Positions 53,183 through 62,102 of a stretch of 64,000 nt of DNA are shown piece by piece. The DNA lies in the NCBI GenBank assembly GCA_900470965.1, contig UCCS01000059.1, positions 1-64,000 of the forward strand, given 5' to 3'. The position numbers and the translations under genes are program-made. Source of the stretch: Hyphomicrobiales bacterium (lineage in GTDB: Bacteria > Pseudomonadota > Alphaproteobacteria > Rhizobiales > Rhizobiaceae). Position 1 is the first letter of the stretch. Every line of letters begins with the position of its first letter. The notes below the pieces were generated by a model. The model was not told where the DNA came from and did no database searches. It saw only the letters and a program-made list of their open reading frames with translations.

Positions 53183-54736
53183 TCAGACGCCGATCGCTTC
53201 GCTGAGCACTTCTTCATGCGTCGCCGCGTGGAAATCATGGCTCGCGACAAGCTTGCCGCTGCGGAAGACGTGCAGCCGGTCGGCCAGTTCGTAGACCTCA
53301 GGCAGGTAGGAGGAGATCAGGATGATGCCCGCCCCGTCCTTTAGAAGCTTGGCGAAGAGCCGGTAGATTTCCGCCTTGGTGCCGACGTCGACGCCGACGG
53401 TCGGCTCGTCGAAAATGAAAAGCCGGGCGCCGTGGCTCAGCCACTTGCCGATGACGATCTTCTGCTGGTTGCCGCCCGACATGCTGGAGGCCGGAACGCG
53501 CCGGCTCGGCGTCTTGATGCTGAGATCGCGGATCTGCTTGTCGGCATTTGCCGATTCGCGTGCGTGATTGATGACCGGGCCGTGGCTGAGGCGTCCGAAC
53601 ACCGGCAGGTTGATGTTGAGGCCGATCGGCAGGTTGAGGCAGAGCCCCTGGTCGCGCCGGCTTTCGGGCGCGAGCGCAATGCCGAGCTCCATCGCAGTGC
53701 GTTCGTTCTTGATATCGACGCGCTTGCCCATCCAGTGGATTTCGCCCGCACTTGTCGGCTGGCGCCCGTAGAGCCCGAGAGCAAATTCGCTGCGCCCGGC
53801 GCCGATCAGGCCATAGAGCCCGACGATCTGTCCTGCCTTGACGCTCAGCGACACGTCTTCGAAGCCCGGGCCGGTAAGCCCCCTGACGTCGAGGATCGTC
53901 TCGCCGATCGGAATCTCTTCCTTATGGTAGATCTGCTCGATCGAGCGATTGATCATCAGCGCGATCAGCTCGGCGTCATTGGTTTCGCCGATGAGGCGCG
54001 TGCCGACATGCGTGCCGTCGCGCAGCACCGAGACACGGTCGGCAAGCTCGAAGACTTCCTCCATGCGGTGGCTGATATAGACGATGGTGACGCCTTCGCC
54101 TTGTAGGCGGCGGATCAGCTTGAAGAGCTGTGCGGATTCCTGGCGGGTGAGATAGGCGGTCGGCTCGTCGAAGATCAGGAACTGCGTGCCGCGCATGGCC
54201 GCACGCGCGGTGGCAACGAGCTGCTGCTGACCGATCGTCAGCGAGCTCAGAAGCGCACCGGCCGGCAGGCCGAAGCCGAGATCGTCGAGAACGGCCTGCG
54301 CCATCTTCTCCATCTGCTTCTTGCGCATGATGCCGAAGCGGTTGACCTCGTCGCCGAGGAAGAGATTGGCGGCCACCGTCAGGTGCCGGCAGAGCACGAC
54401 TTCCTGGTGGACGGCGTTGATGCCGCGGGCGATCGCCTCGTTCGGCGTCGACAGCCCCACCGGATGGCCGCACCACAACACCTCGCCGGCCGTGCGTGTG
54501 ATGACGCCGGTGAGCAATTTGATGAGGGTGGATTTGCCGGCGCCGTTTTCGCCGACGATGGCGTGGATTTCACCGGCAAGGAAGGTCAGCGTCGCAGGCT
54601 TCAGCGCCTGCACGTGACCGTAATTCTTCTGCAGGCCTTTCAGTTCGAGGATGGGCGATCCGGCGGGAATTCGATTGGCTTCTTTCAGCGTCGCGCTGTC
54701 ATCGTGGCGATGACTGACCTCTTCCAGTCCGACCAT
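53183..54736 (-). CDS. sugar ABC transporter ATP-binding protein (RbsA type)
   Basis: Double-domain sugar ATPase of 517 aa. Domain 1: Walker A VGENGAGKST, signature variant LTIGQQQLVATARA, Walker B LIFDEPTAYLT. Domain 2: degenerate Walker A region GLIGAGRSEF, signature SGGNQQKIVIGKWL, Walker B IFDEPTVGVDVG. The asymmetry is usual for RbsA/MglA. Middle gene of the transporter operon. Confidence 0.94.
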   Translation of the reverse strand: MVGLEEVSHRHDDSATLKEANRIPAGSPILELKGLQKNYGHVQALKPATLTFLAGEIHAIVGENGAGKSTLIKLLTGVITRTAGEVLWCGHPVGLSTPNEAIARGINAVHQEVVLCRHLTVAANLFLGDEVNRFGIMRKKQMEKMAQAVLDDLGFGLPAGALLSSLTIGQQQLVATARAAMRGTQFLIFDEPTAYLTRQESAQLFKLIRRLQGEGVTIVYISHRMEEVFELADRVSVLRDGTHVGTRLIGETNDAELIALMINRSIEQIYHKEEIPIGETILDVRGLTGPGFEDVSLSVKAGQIVGLYGLIGAGRSEFALGLYGRQPTSAGEIHWMGKRVDIKNERTAMELGIALAPESRRDQGLCLNLPIGLNINLPVFGRLSHGPVINHARESANADKQIRDLSIKTPSRRVPASSMSGGNQQKIVIGKWLSHGARLFIFDEPTVGVDVGTKAEIYRLFAKLLKDGAGIILISSYLPEVYELADRLHVFRSGKLVASHDFHAATHEEVLSEAIGV

Positions 54737-54798
54737 GGACCTCTCCTCCTCTTGTCACGTCTGCTCCATCCCTGGTGAAACATACCATGGATGAGAAA

Positions 54799-54829
54799 GG
54801 CCGCGCCGGTTTTTGAAGCCGGCGCGGCC
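54799..54829 (-). terminator. intercistronic hairpin after binding-protein gene
   Basis: GGCCGCGCCGG and CCGGCGCGGCC form a perfect stem around an 8-base loop, 11 bases past the binding-protein stop, with only TTTCTC after it. An attenuating or mRNA-stabilising stem analogous to that after frcB. Confidence 0.65.
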
Positions 54830-54839
54830 GCCTGTTGTT

Positions 54840-55829
54840 TTACTTGATCTTCGGGTTCAAGAGCGCGTCGATCTTCGGCTCAGCCATATTCGCCTTGGTG
54901 ACGAGGTTTGCGCCGGTGTCGACGTTCTTCTCGACCTTTTCGCCCTTGGAGACGGCAAGAGCGGTCTTCACGCCGTCATAACCCATGCGATAGGGGTCCT
55001 GAACGACGAGGCCGGCGATCGCACCATCCTTGAGGAAGCCGACCGTCTTGTCGTCGCTGTCGAAGCCGATGACCTTGATCTTGTCGCCGAGCTTGTTTTC
55101 GGCGATCGCCTGGCCAACGCCCTGCGCCATGATGAGGTTCGAGGCGAAGACGCCGACGAGCTTCGGGTTTGCGGTGATCAGGTCGGTCATCATGTTAAGG
55201 CCGGTCGTTGCCTGGCCGTCGCCGTACTTATCGGCAATCACCTTAAGGCCGGGATGCTTGGTCTTCACCTGATCCAGGAAGCCTTCGCGGCGCTGTTCCA
55301 GCGAGCCGACGCCGGGAAGGTTGGTCAGGATGACGACTTCGCCCTCTTCCTTGCCGGTGGCGCCCTTGATGGCGGCGGCAAGACCGTCAGCAGCGATACG
55401 GCCGCCCTGGACGTTGTCGGTCGTCAGGAACGACTTGAATGCCTTGGAGTCGGCGCCAGAGTCGATGCCGATGATCGGAACCGACTTGGCGGCTTCATCG
55501 ATCGGCTTGCCGAGCGCCTTGAACTCGGTCGGGGAGATCACGACGGCGGCCGGCTTGCCGGCAACGGCGTTCTCAAGAATGCTGATCTGGCCGTTGATGT
55601 CGGATTCGGCCTGGGCGCCGAGCTCCGGCACGTTGACGCCGAGATCCTTGCCGGCCTTGCGCGCGCCGGCCAGAACGATCTGCCAGTAGAAGGACGTCGT
55701 GTCCTTCACGATGATCGGGATCGTCACCTCGGCCGCAAAGGACGTGGCCGGCATCGCCGTCGCAATGACAGCGGCGCCTGCAAGTGCCGTAAAGGCACGG
55801 CGAGACAGAATGGATTTCACGATGCTCAT
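54840..55829 (-). CDS. sugar ABC transporter binding protein (RbsB type)
   Basis: Periplasmic binding protein of 329 aa. The ATG at 55829 follows GAGGAGAACCCTT. The signal peptide (about 1-32) has a twin-Arg-like SRRAFTALAG start and is cut after ATSFA. Mature TIPIIVKDTTSFYWQIVLAG, GIDSGADSKAF and VIGFDSDDKTVGFLKDGA are typical of RbsB-like proteins for six-carbon sugars. First gene of the transporter operon. Confidence 0.92.
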   Translation of the reverse strand: MSIVKSILSRRAFTALAGAAVIATAMPATSFAAEVTIPIIVKDTTSFYWQIVLAGARKAGKDLGVNVPELGAQAESDINGQISILENAVAGKPAAVVISPTEFKALGKPIDEAAKSVPIIGIDSGADSKAFKSFLTTDNVQGGRIAADGLAAAIKGATGKEEGEVVILTNLPGVGSLEQRREGFLDQVKTKHPGLKVIADKYGDGQATTGLNMMTDLITANPKLVGVFASNLIMAQGVGQAIAENKLGDKIKVIGFDSDDKTVGFLKDGAIAGLVVQDPYRMGYDGVKTALAVSKGEKVEKNVDTGANLVTKANMAEPKIDALLNPKIK

Positions 55830-55894
55830 AAGGGTTCTCCTCTCAGGGTGCGTTCTCCTCCAATGAAACCGGACCGCTGAACGCAGGCGGACGA

Positions 55895-55915
55895 TTTTTA
55901 TCGATAAAAAACATT
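55895..55915. promoter_or_regulatory. candidate GntR operator of the transporter operon
   Basis: Contains the perfect 16-bp palindrome TTTTTATCGATAAAAA and continues AACATT. Eighteen of 21 bases match the element at 59113-59133 in the same orientation. It is 66 bases before the binding-protein start. Confidence 0.6.
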
Positions 55916-56039
55916 TACGATCAGAAGCTAGCTGAGGCGCAGGCAAATTGCAAGTATGCCCAATTCGCTTTTTTACCCGCTAAATTCTCTCTCAAGCAAT
56001 TGTTTTTATTTCAAATACATAAGGACCTAAAATACGGTC

Positions 56040-56486
56040 TCAGTCGAATTGCACCTCGTGCGGATGGACGACGCCCTTCTTCAAGATCAGGTTGCCGTAG
56101 AGCCGGAACTCGGTGGTCGCGACGATATAGGCGGCCTTCCGCGCCATCTCATAGAAGGCGAAGCGTTCGACGGATGCGATGGAAAAATCGCCGGCGCGCC
56201 GGGTGACGATCTCCTGGAATTCGGCACAAACCTCCGGCACCGCCTTGGGGTCGCCAACCACCTCCATCCGCCATGCCGTTTGCGGCACGAACGTATCGAG
56301 TGGCATGTGGGTGAGGATCGCCTCGGCCATATCAGTGGCACTGACGCCATCGGCACGGATGACATCAGGTCCCATGCTGCTTGCCGGGAAATTGGCATCG
56401 GCAATGACGATATCGTCGCCATGCCCCATGCTCTTCAGCGCATAGAGCAGATCGGGGCCGAGAAGCGGATGAATACCTCTAAGCAT
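56040..56486 (-). CDS. fucU: L-fucose mutarotase FucU-like
   Basis: A 148-aa RbsD/FucU family protein. Start MLRGIHPLLGPDLLYALKSM then GHGDDIVIADANFPA, with RADGVSATDMAEAIL and final FRLYGNLILKKGVVHP, close to FucU. Interconverts sugar anomers to feed the dehydrogenase. Ten bases after the aldo/keto reductase stop, so cotranscribed. Confidence 0.9.
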   Translation of the reverse strand: MLRGIHPLLGPDLLYALKSMGHGDDIVIADANFPASSMGPDVIRADGVSATDMAEAILTHMPLDTFVPQTAWRMEVVGDPKAVPEVCAEFQEIVTRRAGDFSIASVERFAFYEMARKAAYIVATTEFRLYGNLILKKGVVHPHEVQFD

Positions 56487-56495
56487 AGTGTCTCC

Positions 56496-57515
56496 TTAGA
56501 CCCGCACGGCCTCTTCGCCGAGCGGTGCGGCGACAAGCGTATAGGGTTCGAATTCGGGATAGATATCGGCAGGAAGCTGCGGCTCGATATTTTCCATGTT
56601 GCGCACGAGGCTCGAGGGCTTTGCCGTGCCGATCAGCACCGAGGAGACGACGGGGTCGCGCAGCGGAAACTGCAGGGCAGGGGCGGCAAGCGGCAGGCCG
56701 TGGCGCTTGGCCACCTCTTCCATCGCGCCCACCTTGCCGAGCACCTCGTCATTTGCCGGCATATAGTCGAAATGCGACCCCGGCACCGGACCGGTTGCAA
56801 GAATACCGGAATTGAACACACCGCCGACGACGAGTGAGGTGCCCTTCTGCCGGCAGAGCGGAATGAGCTCGGCAACCGCCGAGCGGTCGAGCAGCGTGTA
56901 GCGTCCGGCAAGCAGGATGACGTCGATATCGCCATTGCGCATCACGTCGAGGCAGACGGGCACTTCGTTGACGCCGAGGCCGAAAGCCTTGATCGCGCCT
57001 GACGATTTCAGCTGTTCCAGCGCCTTGATGCCGCTATCGAGGAAGTTCTTCAGATGCACGGCATTCTTGGCGGCGCCATGCGTATAGGCGCCGATGTCAT
57101 GGACGAACAGAATATCGATGCGGTTGAGGCCGAGGCGCGCATAGCTGAAGTCGACCGAACGCATGATGCCGTCATAGGAATAGTCGTAATCGGCATCGAA
57201 GGAGAGTGGCTCGACATAGCCATAATCAGGAACAGTGCCCGTCGGTACCGGGCGCATCAGACGACCGACCTTGGTGGACAGCACATAATTGTTTTCCGGC
57301 TTGTCGCGCAGGAAATCGCCGACGCGTCGTTCGCCAAGCCCAAGGCCATACCACGGCGCTACGTCGAAATAGCGGATGCCGTGGCTCCATGCGGATTCCA
57401 GCGTCTCCATCGCCTGCTCGCGCGGGCAGGCGCGATAAAGACCGCCGAGTGCAGCGGCGCCGAAGCTGATTTCGGTTACCTCGAGCGCCGTCTTGCCAAT
57501 CTTCCTCGTCTTCAT
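56496..57515 (-). CDS. aldo/keto reductase, L-fucose/D-threo-aldose 1-dehydrogenase-like
   Basis: A 339-aa enzyme of the aldo/keto reductase family. Start at the second of two ATGs (57515), 5 bases past AAGGAGGA. Features: FDVAPWYGLGLGERRVGDFL (catalytic Asp/Tyr), VLSTKVGRLMRP (Lys), DILFVHDIGAYTHG (His). The long VPTGTVPDYGYVEPLSFDAD insert is typical of D-threo-aldose 1-dehydrogenases/L-fucose dehydrogenases. It would oxidise the sugar at C1 to the lactone. Confidence 0.9.
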   Translation of the reverse strand: MKTRKIGKTALEVTEISFGAAALGGLYRACPREQAMETLESAWSHGIRYFDVAPWYGLGLGERRVGDFLRDKPENNYVLSTKVGRLMRPVPTGTVPDYGYVEPLSFDADYDYSYDGIMRSVDFSYARLGLNRIDILFVHDIGAYTHGAAKNAVHLKNFLDSGIKALEQLKSSGAIKAFGLGVNEVPVCLDVMRNGDIDVILLAGRYTLLDRSAVAELIPLCRQKGTSLVVGGVFNSGILATGPVPGSHFDYMPANDEVLGKVGAMEEVAKRHGLPLAAPALQFPLRDPVVSSVLIGTAKPSSLVRNMENIEPQLPADIYPEFEPYTLVAAPLGEEAVRV

Positions 57516-57555
57516 CATTCCTCCTTGTGAAGACCCTGATATCAATAAATATTAT

Positions 57556-59058
57556 TTAGAGCGTGGCGCCGAGATGCCACGGAACAAATTCGTTATCGCC
57601 GTAGCCGAAGATCTCACTTTTCGTCTTCTTGCCGGAGGCCGTATCGACGATCAGCTCGAATATCTCGCGGCCCTTGCCGCTGATGGTCGCATCGCCGGTG
57701 ACGATAGTGCCGCAATCGATGTCCATATCCTCTTCCATCGAGGTATAGAGCGCCGAATTGCTGGCGAGCTTCAGCGAAGGCGCCGGGCGACAGCCGAAGC
57801 AGCTGCCGCGGCCGGTGGTAAAGGCGATCATGTTCGCACCGCCGGCAACCTGGCCGGTGGCGGAAACCGGGTCGTAACCGGGCGTATCCATGAAGACGAG
57901 GCCGGGTGCCGTGACGCGCTCGGCATAGCCGTAAACGGCAGTCAGCGGCGAGCGGCCGCCCTTGGCAACGGCGCCGAGCGACTTTTCGAGAATGGTCGTC
58001 AGACCGCCGCGCTTGTTGCCCGGAGACGGGTTGTTGTCGAGCGAGGCGCCGTGCAGGGCGACATAGTCTTCCCACCAGGCGATTTTCTCATCGAGCTTTT
58101 TGGCGACATCGTCGCTGACGGCGCGGCTGCGCAGCAGATGCTCCGCGCCATAGATCTCGGAGGTTTCCGAAAGGATTGCCGTACCACCGGCTGCCGCCAG
58201 CAGATCGGCGGCAACACCGAGCGCCGGATTGGCGGTGATGCCCGAAAAACCGTCGGAACCACCGCATTGCAGACCGATGATGATCTCACCGATCGACATC
58301 GGAACACGCTTTTCGCGGCCGACATCGGCGGCGATTTCGCGCAGCACGCCCATGGCGCGCTCGACCGCGCGGCGGGAGCCGCCGGCGTCCTGAATGTTGA
58401 AATGCCGCTTGGAAGCGCCGGCACCGCTCTGGCCGTAAAGCGTCAACTGGTTGACCTCGCAGCCGAGGCCGATCATCAGCACACCGCCGAAATTCACATG
58501 GCGCGTGTAGCCGGCAAGTGTGCGGTGCAGCACGTTCATGCCGTCACCCGTCGAGCTCATGCCGCAGCCCTGGTCGTGAACGATCGGCACGAAACCGTCG
58601 ATGCCGTCATAATGCGGCAGGATCGTCCGGTTGGCCTCGTCGGCAATCGCCCGACAGACCGTGGTGGAACAGTTCACGCTGGCGATGATGCCGATATAAT
58701 TGCGCGTCGCCGCCCGTCCGTCGGCGCGGCGGTAACCCATGAAGGTGCGCGCCCTGTCCTCGGCACTTGCTTCTTCCGGAGCGGAATTGGCCGTCGCAGC
58801 AAGGCGGTCGTTTTCGAAATGCAGATTATGGCTGTGAACGTGGTCGCCCGCTTTCACATCCGCCGTGGTGCGGCCGATCGCCTGGCCGTATTTCACGACC
58901 GGCGTACCGAGCGGAATGTCTGCTATGGCGACCTTGTGGCCGGGGTCGATCTTCTGGCGCGTCGTGACGCCCGCAACCGTTGATCCCTCGGCGATCTGCG
59001 CCGTTGCGACCGCGACATTGTCTCCGGCCGACAGGATGATCCAAGGCTGTCTGTCCAA
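57556..59058 (-). CDS. UxaA-family dehydratase (altronate/fuconate type)
   Basis: A 500-aa sugar-acid dehydratase. The N-terminal SAF domain (about 1-80, WIILSAGDNVAVATAQI, GDHVHSHNLHF) and the C-terminal iron-dependent UxaA core (GYRRADGRAATRNYIGI, NCSTTVCRAIADE, HDQGCGMSSTGDGM, GLQCGGSDGFSG, GRGSCFGCRPAPSLKL). Start chosen is TTG at 59058 behind GGGAGAAG; the ATG at 59103 has no site and lies near the operator. Dehydrates the onate to a keto-deoxy acid. Substrate may be L-fuconate, altronate or galactonate. Confidence 0.88.
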   Translation of the reverse strand: MDRQPWIILSAGDNVAVATAQIAEGSTVAGVTTRQKIDPGHKVAIADIPLGTPVVKYGQAIGRTTADVKAGDHVHSHNLHFENDRLAATANSAPEEASAEDRARTFMGYRRADGRAATRNYIGIIASVNCSTTVCRAIADEANRTILPHYDGIDGFVPIVHDQGCGMSSTGDGMNVLHRTLAGYTRHVNFGGVLMIGLGCEVNQLTLYGQSGAGASKRHFNIQDAGGSRRAVERAMGVLREIAADVGREKRVPMSIGEIIIGLQCGGSDGFSGITANPALGVAADLLAAAGGTAILSETSEIYGAEHLLRSRAVSDDVAKKLDEKIAWWEDYVALHGASLDNNPSPGNKRGGLTTILEKSLGAVAKGGRSPLTAVYGYAERVTAPGLVFMDTPGYDPVSATGQVAGGANMIAFTTGRGSCFGCRPAPSLKLASNSALYTSMEEDMDIDCGTIVTGDATISGKGREIFELIVDTASGKKTKSEIFGYGDNEFVPWHLGATL

Positions 59059-59112
59059 TTTCTTCTCCCTGACGAAACGCCCGCTACATAGACGAATGCG
59101 CATTGATTTTGT

Positions 59113-59133
59113 TTTTTATCTACAATAAACATT
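59113..59133. promoter_or_regulatory. candidate GntR operator of the dehydratase operon
   Basis: TTTTTATC, then TACAATAAACATT. Matches the 55895-55915 element at 18 of 21 positions. It lies between the divergent dehydratase and GntR genes, 55 bases before the TTG start. Confidence 0.55.
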
Positions 59134-59317
59134 TTCAAGTCAACGGGAATATTGATCCTGTGGACGAGGGAGGCAAACAGCCGCAGGCGACTGAAAATAA
59201 GATAGAGGTCGCTTGAAGAGGCTCCTGGTCCGGCTGTGCCCGTTCTTGGTGGGCGGGTATCATCGCCGTGTCGCTCGGGCGGAAAGCCCGTATCGCTTGG
59301 GCAGAAAGCAAGGTCTG

Positions 59318-60223
59318 ATGGCAAGGCAGAATACGGTCTTCAAGGAAGCCTATAACCGATATGCGGCAGCATTGCGCACGGATACCGCGCTGCCTTCGGA
59401 GCCGGAAATCGCAGCCCAGCTCGGCGTCAGCCGCAGCACGGCACGCGCCATTCTGACCCGTCTCAGCGAAGAGGGCATCATCCGCTGGAACAAGCGCCAG
59501 AAGATCGTGCTGCGCCAGCCGATCGACCGCGACTTCTTCCCCTCGGAAGAAACGGATTCATTGCATGACATCATCGAGCGCAGCTTCATGCAGCGCATTC
59601 TTTCCGATGAAGCAGCCCCCGGCATGCAGATCAACGAGCTGGAGCTTGCCCGCGAGATCGGCACAGGTACCACCAGCGTGCGTGAATTCCTCATCCGCTT
59701 CTCGCGCTTCGGGCTCATCGAAAAACGGCCGAACAGCCACTGGACGCTGAAGGGCTTTACCCGTGAATTTGCGCTGGAACTTGCCGATGTGCGCGAAATG
59801 TTCGAGCTGCATTCGGCGGCCGAGTTCGGCAGGCTGCCTGCCGACCATCACGCCTGGTCTGATTTGGCGGCGATCAAGGAGGAGCATCTCTCCGTGCTCT
59901 CTGACATCAATAACCGCTTCAAGGAATTCTCGGCACTCGACGAGCGTTTTCACTTGCTGATCCATCGCGCCTCGAAGAACCGTTTCATTGCCGACTTCTA
60001 TGACGCGATCGCCATTATCTTCCACTATCATTATCAGTGGAACAAGGCGGCCGCCCGCGAACGCAACGAACGCGCGATCCACGAACATCTCGATTATATA
60101 GCGGCGCTCGAAGCCAACGATCAGGCGAAGATTGAGGCCGCCTGTCGCATACACCTTCGCTCCGCTCGCCAGACCCTGCTGCAATCCATCCCGCAGAGCT
60201 CCACGGAAGGCGCTCCGGGCTAA
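59318..60223 (+). CDS. GntR/FCD regulator with two winged helices
   Basis: A 301-aa regulator. The ATG at 59318 is preceded by AAGG; the longer open frame from 59213 has no start signal. Two winged helices are visible: residues 24-66 (ALPSEPEIAAQLGVSRSTAR, LSEEGIIRW) and about 87-146 (QINELELAREIGTGTTSVRE, FSRFGLIEKRPNSHW). An FCD effector domain follows (150-290; ELADVREMFELHSAAEFGR, HEHLDYIAALEANDQ). Divergent from the dehydratase gene, so the likely repressor of the cluster, responding to a sugar acid. Confidence 0.87.
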   Translation: MARQNTVFKEAYNRYAAALRTDTALPSEPEIAAQLGVSRSTARAILTRLSEEGIIRWNKRQKIVLRQPIDRDFFPSEETDSLHDIIERSFMQRILSDEAAPGMQINELELAREIGTGTTSVREFLIRFSRFGLIEKRPNSHWTLKGFTREFALELADVREMFELHSAAEFGRLPADHHAWSDLAAIKEEHLSVLSDINNRFKEFSALDERFHLLIHRASKNRFIADFYDAIAIIFHYHYQWNKAAARERNERAIHEHLDYIAALEANDQAKIEAACRIHLRSARQTLLQSIPQSSTEGAPG

Positions 60224-60238
60224 AAGGTTGGCACCTGA

Positions 60239-61732
60239 TCAGTGCGACGCGGCCTCGCTTGCCGCGCTGCTCGCGCCCCCGCTCTTCACGCCGCGGCTGA
60301 TCGGAATGAGCCAGGTGGTCGCAAAGGTCAGCACCGCCACGACTACGACACCCCAGAAGCTCCAGTGCAGCGCCGCATCGAAGACACCGCGCACCGCCGG
60401 ATCGTTTGCAAGCGCCGAGAGGCCGGTCGGCTCGTTCAGGACATTGTGCAGGCGGTTTGCCGCATCCCCCGTCGCATAGTGATTGATGCCGGCATTCAAG
60501 ATCGCGCCGAGCACGGTGGCACCCAGCGTATTGCCGAGGCTGCGGGCAAAGATGATCGAGGCTGTGGCGCTTCCGCGCATCGACCATTCCACGCTGTCCT
60601 GCACCAGCGCGATGCTGGTGAGGTTGATGAGCCCCATGCCGAAGCCCATGAAGAAGGAACCTGCGCCCGCAACGGCCGGATGGCTTTCCGGCGTCAGGAA
60701 CAGCAGGAAGAAGGCCCCGAAGGGAAACATGAAGCTGCCGACCCGAAGCGTATTGCGGATGCCGAATGCCTTGAAGAAACGGCCGGAAAGCATCACCGAC
60801 AGCGGCCAGCCGACGACCAGCATGGTCAGCGTGAAACCGGCGACAACAGGCGAGCGGCCGAGCACGCCCTGTACGTACATCGGCAGGATCGTCGAAAGAC
60901 CGATCAGCGCCATACCGGCAAGCAGCATGCAGGCATTGCTGGTCGCAACGAGCCGGCGGCTCCAGAGCGCGATGGAAATGATGGGCTCCGGCGTGCGCTT
61001 TTCCTGCAATACAAAGAGAATGCCGGTCACGACGAAGAGGGCGGCAAGCGAGAGAAGCACCCAGGCCGGCGCATCCGTTTCCGTCAGGATCGTCAGCAGC
61101 GCGATGATGGAAATCGAAAACAGGATGGCGCCGAGATAGTCGATCTTGGCATCCTTATGCGCCACATCCTCCTTCAGAAACATCATGAAGGCAATGATCG
61201 AGAAGATGCCGATCGGCAGGTTGATCCAGAAGATCCAGGCCCAGGAGATCGTATCGACGATGATGCCGCCGGCGAGTGGTCCGACGACCGCCGAAGTCGC
61301 CCAAACTGTCGCCATCACGCCCTGCACCTTGCCGCGTTCCTCCAGCTTGAACAGGTCGCCGATGATCGTCATCGTCACCGGTTGGATCGCGCCGGCACCA
61401 AGGCCCTGCACCAGACGGAACACGATGAGCGAGGCCATCGACCAGGCAAGCCCGCAGAAGAGCGAACCGACGAGGAAAACGAGGATGCCGCCGATCAGCA
61501 CCGGCTTGCGGCCGAAAATGTCGGAGAGCTTGCCGTAGATGACCGTCGTCGTCGACTGCGCCAGCAGGAAGGCGGAAAAGACCCAGCTGTAATAGGTGAA
61601 GCCGCCGAGCTGGCCGACGATCCGCGGCATGGCGGTCGCCACGATCGTGGCCTCGATCGCCACCATGAAGGTCGCGAGCATGATCGTGGCAACGACGAGC
61701 GTGCGGTTGGATTGCTTCGATGTAGCGGACAT
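60239..61732 (-). CDS. MFS multidrug-type exporter (DHA2, 14 segments)
   Basis: A 497-aa major facilitator transporter. The ATG at 61732 begins MSATSKQSNRTLVVATIMLA; upstream in-frame codons lack a site. Motif A GKLSDIFGRKPVLIGG after the second segment, motif C-like VGPLAGGIIVDTISWAWIFWINLPIGI, and about 14 hydrophobic segments define DHA2/EmrB-QacA drug:proton antiporters. Convergent with the GntR gene. No adjacent EmrA-like partner. Confidence 0.9.
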   Translation of the reverse strand: MSATSKQSNRTLVVATIMLATFMVAIEATIVATAMPRIVGQLGGFTYYSWVFSAFLLAQSTTTVIYGKLSDIFGRKPVLIGGILVFLVGSLFCGLAWSMASLIVFRLVQGLGAGAIQPVTMTIIGDLFKLEERGKVQGVMATVWATSAVVGPLAGGIIVDTISWAWIFWINLPIGIFSIIAFMMFLKEDVAHKDAKIDYLGAILFSISIIALLTILTETDAPAWVLLSLAALFVVTGILFVLQEKRTPEPIISIALWSRRLVATSNACMLLAGMALIGLSTILPMYVQGVLGRSPVVAGFTLTMLVVGWPLSVMLSGRFFKAFGIRNTLRVGSFMFPFGAFFLLFLTPESHPAVAGAGSFFMGFGMGLINLTSIALVQDSVEWSMRGSATASIIFARSLGNTLGATVLGAILNAGINHYATGDAANRLHNVLNEPTGLSALANDPAVRGVFDAALHWSFWGVVVVAVLTFATTWLIPISRGVKSGGASSAASEAASH

Positions 61733-62102
61733 GATGAACCTCTCGAAGCTTTCTCCGTGAAACGGGAAAACCGCTGTCGGCTGGTGGGGCAGGTGCAACG
61801 CGTGATGTCGGCAGTCTTTTATGCTCCTGCTGGTAGCAGGTAAAGCGCAAGTGATATGCTTTCTTTTGTGTCGACGCTTTAAACCGCTTCCGGCCCTGAC
61901 AAATTTAAAATACAAGGCATTTTGCGAAGGAAAGTTTCGGTGGGTATCCGCCGGAAATAAAGAGATCTGGCAGGCCAGGCCTCTCGGATCTCAGGATTGC
62001 ATTTCCGCCAGGTTATTCCCATTTGAAAACCTGATGCAGGCCTGTGAACCGCGCCATCGCGGCTGCGAAGGGTTTCGGATCCGGGCACGGAAATGGCGGG
62101 CT
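61733..62102. other. gene-free region before glycosyltransferase-like gene
   Basis: About 370 bases with an AT-rich patch (CAAATTTAAAATACAAGGC near 61900). It would hold the promoter of the MFS gene and of the next gene. The open frame running into the next gene has no start signal here. Confidence 0.4.

Noticed and set aside
60242..61843. Plus-strand frame of 533 codons
   Set aside because: Antisense to the MFS gene; Arg/Asp/His-rich shadow.
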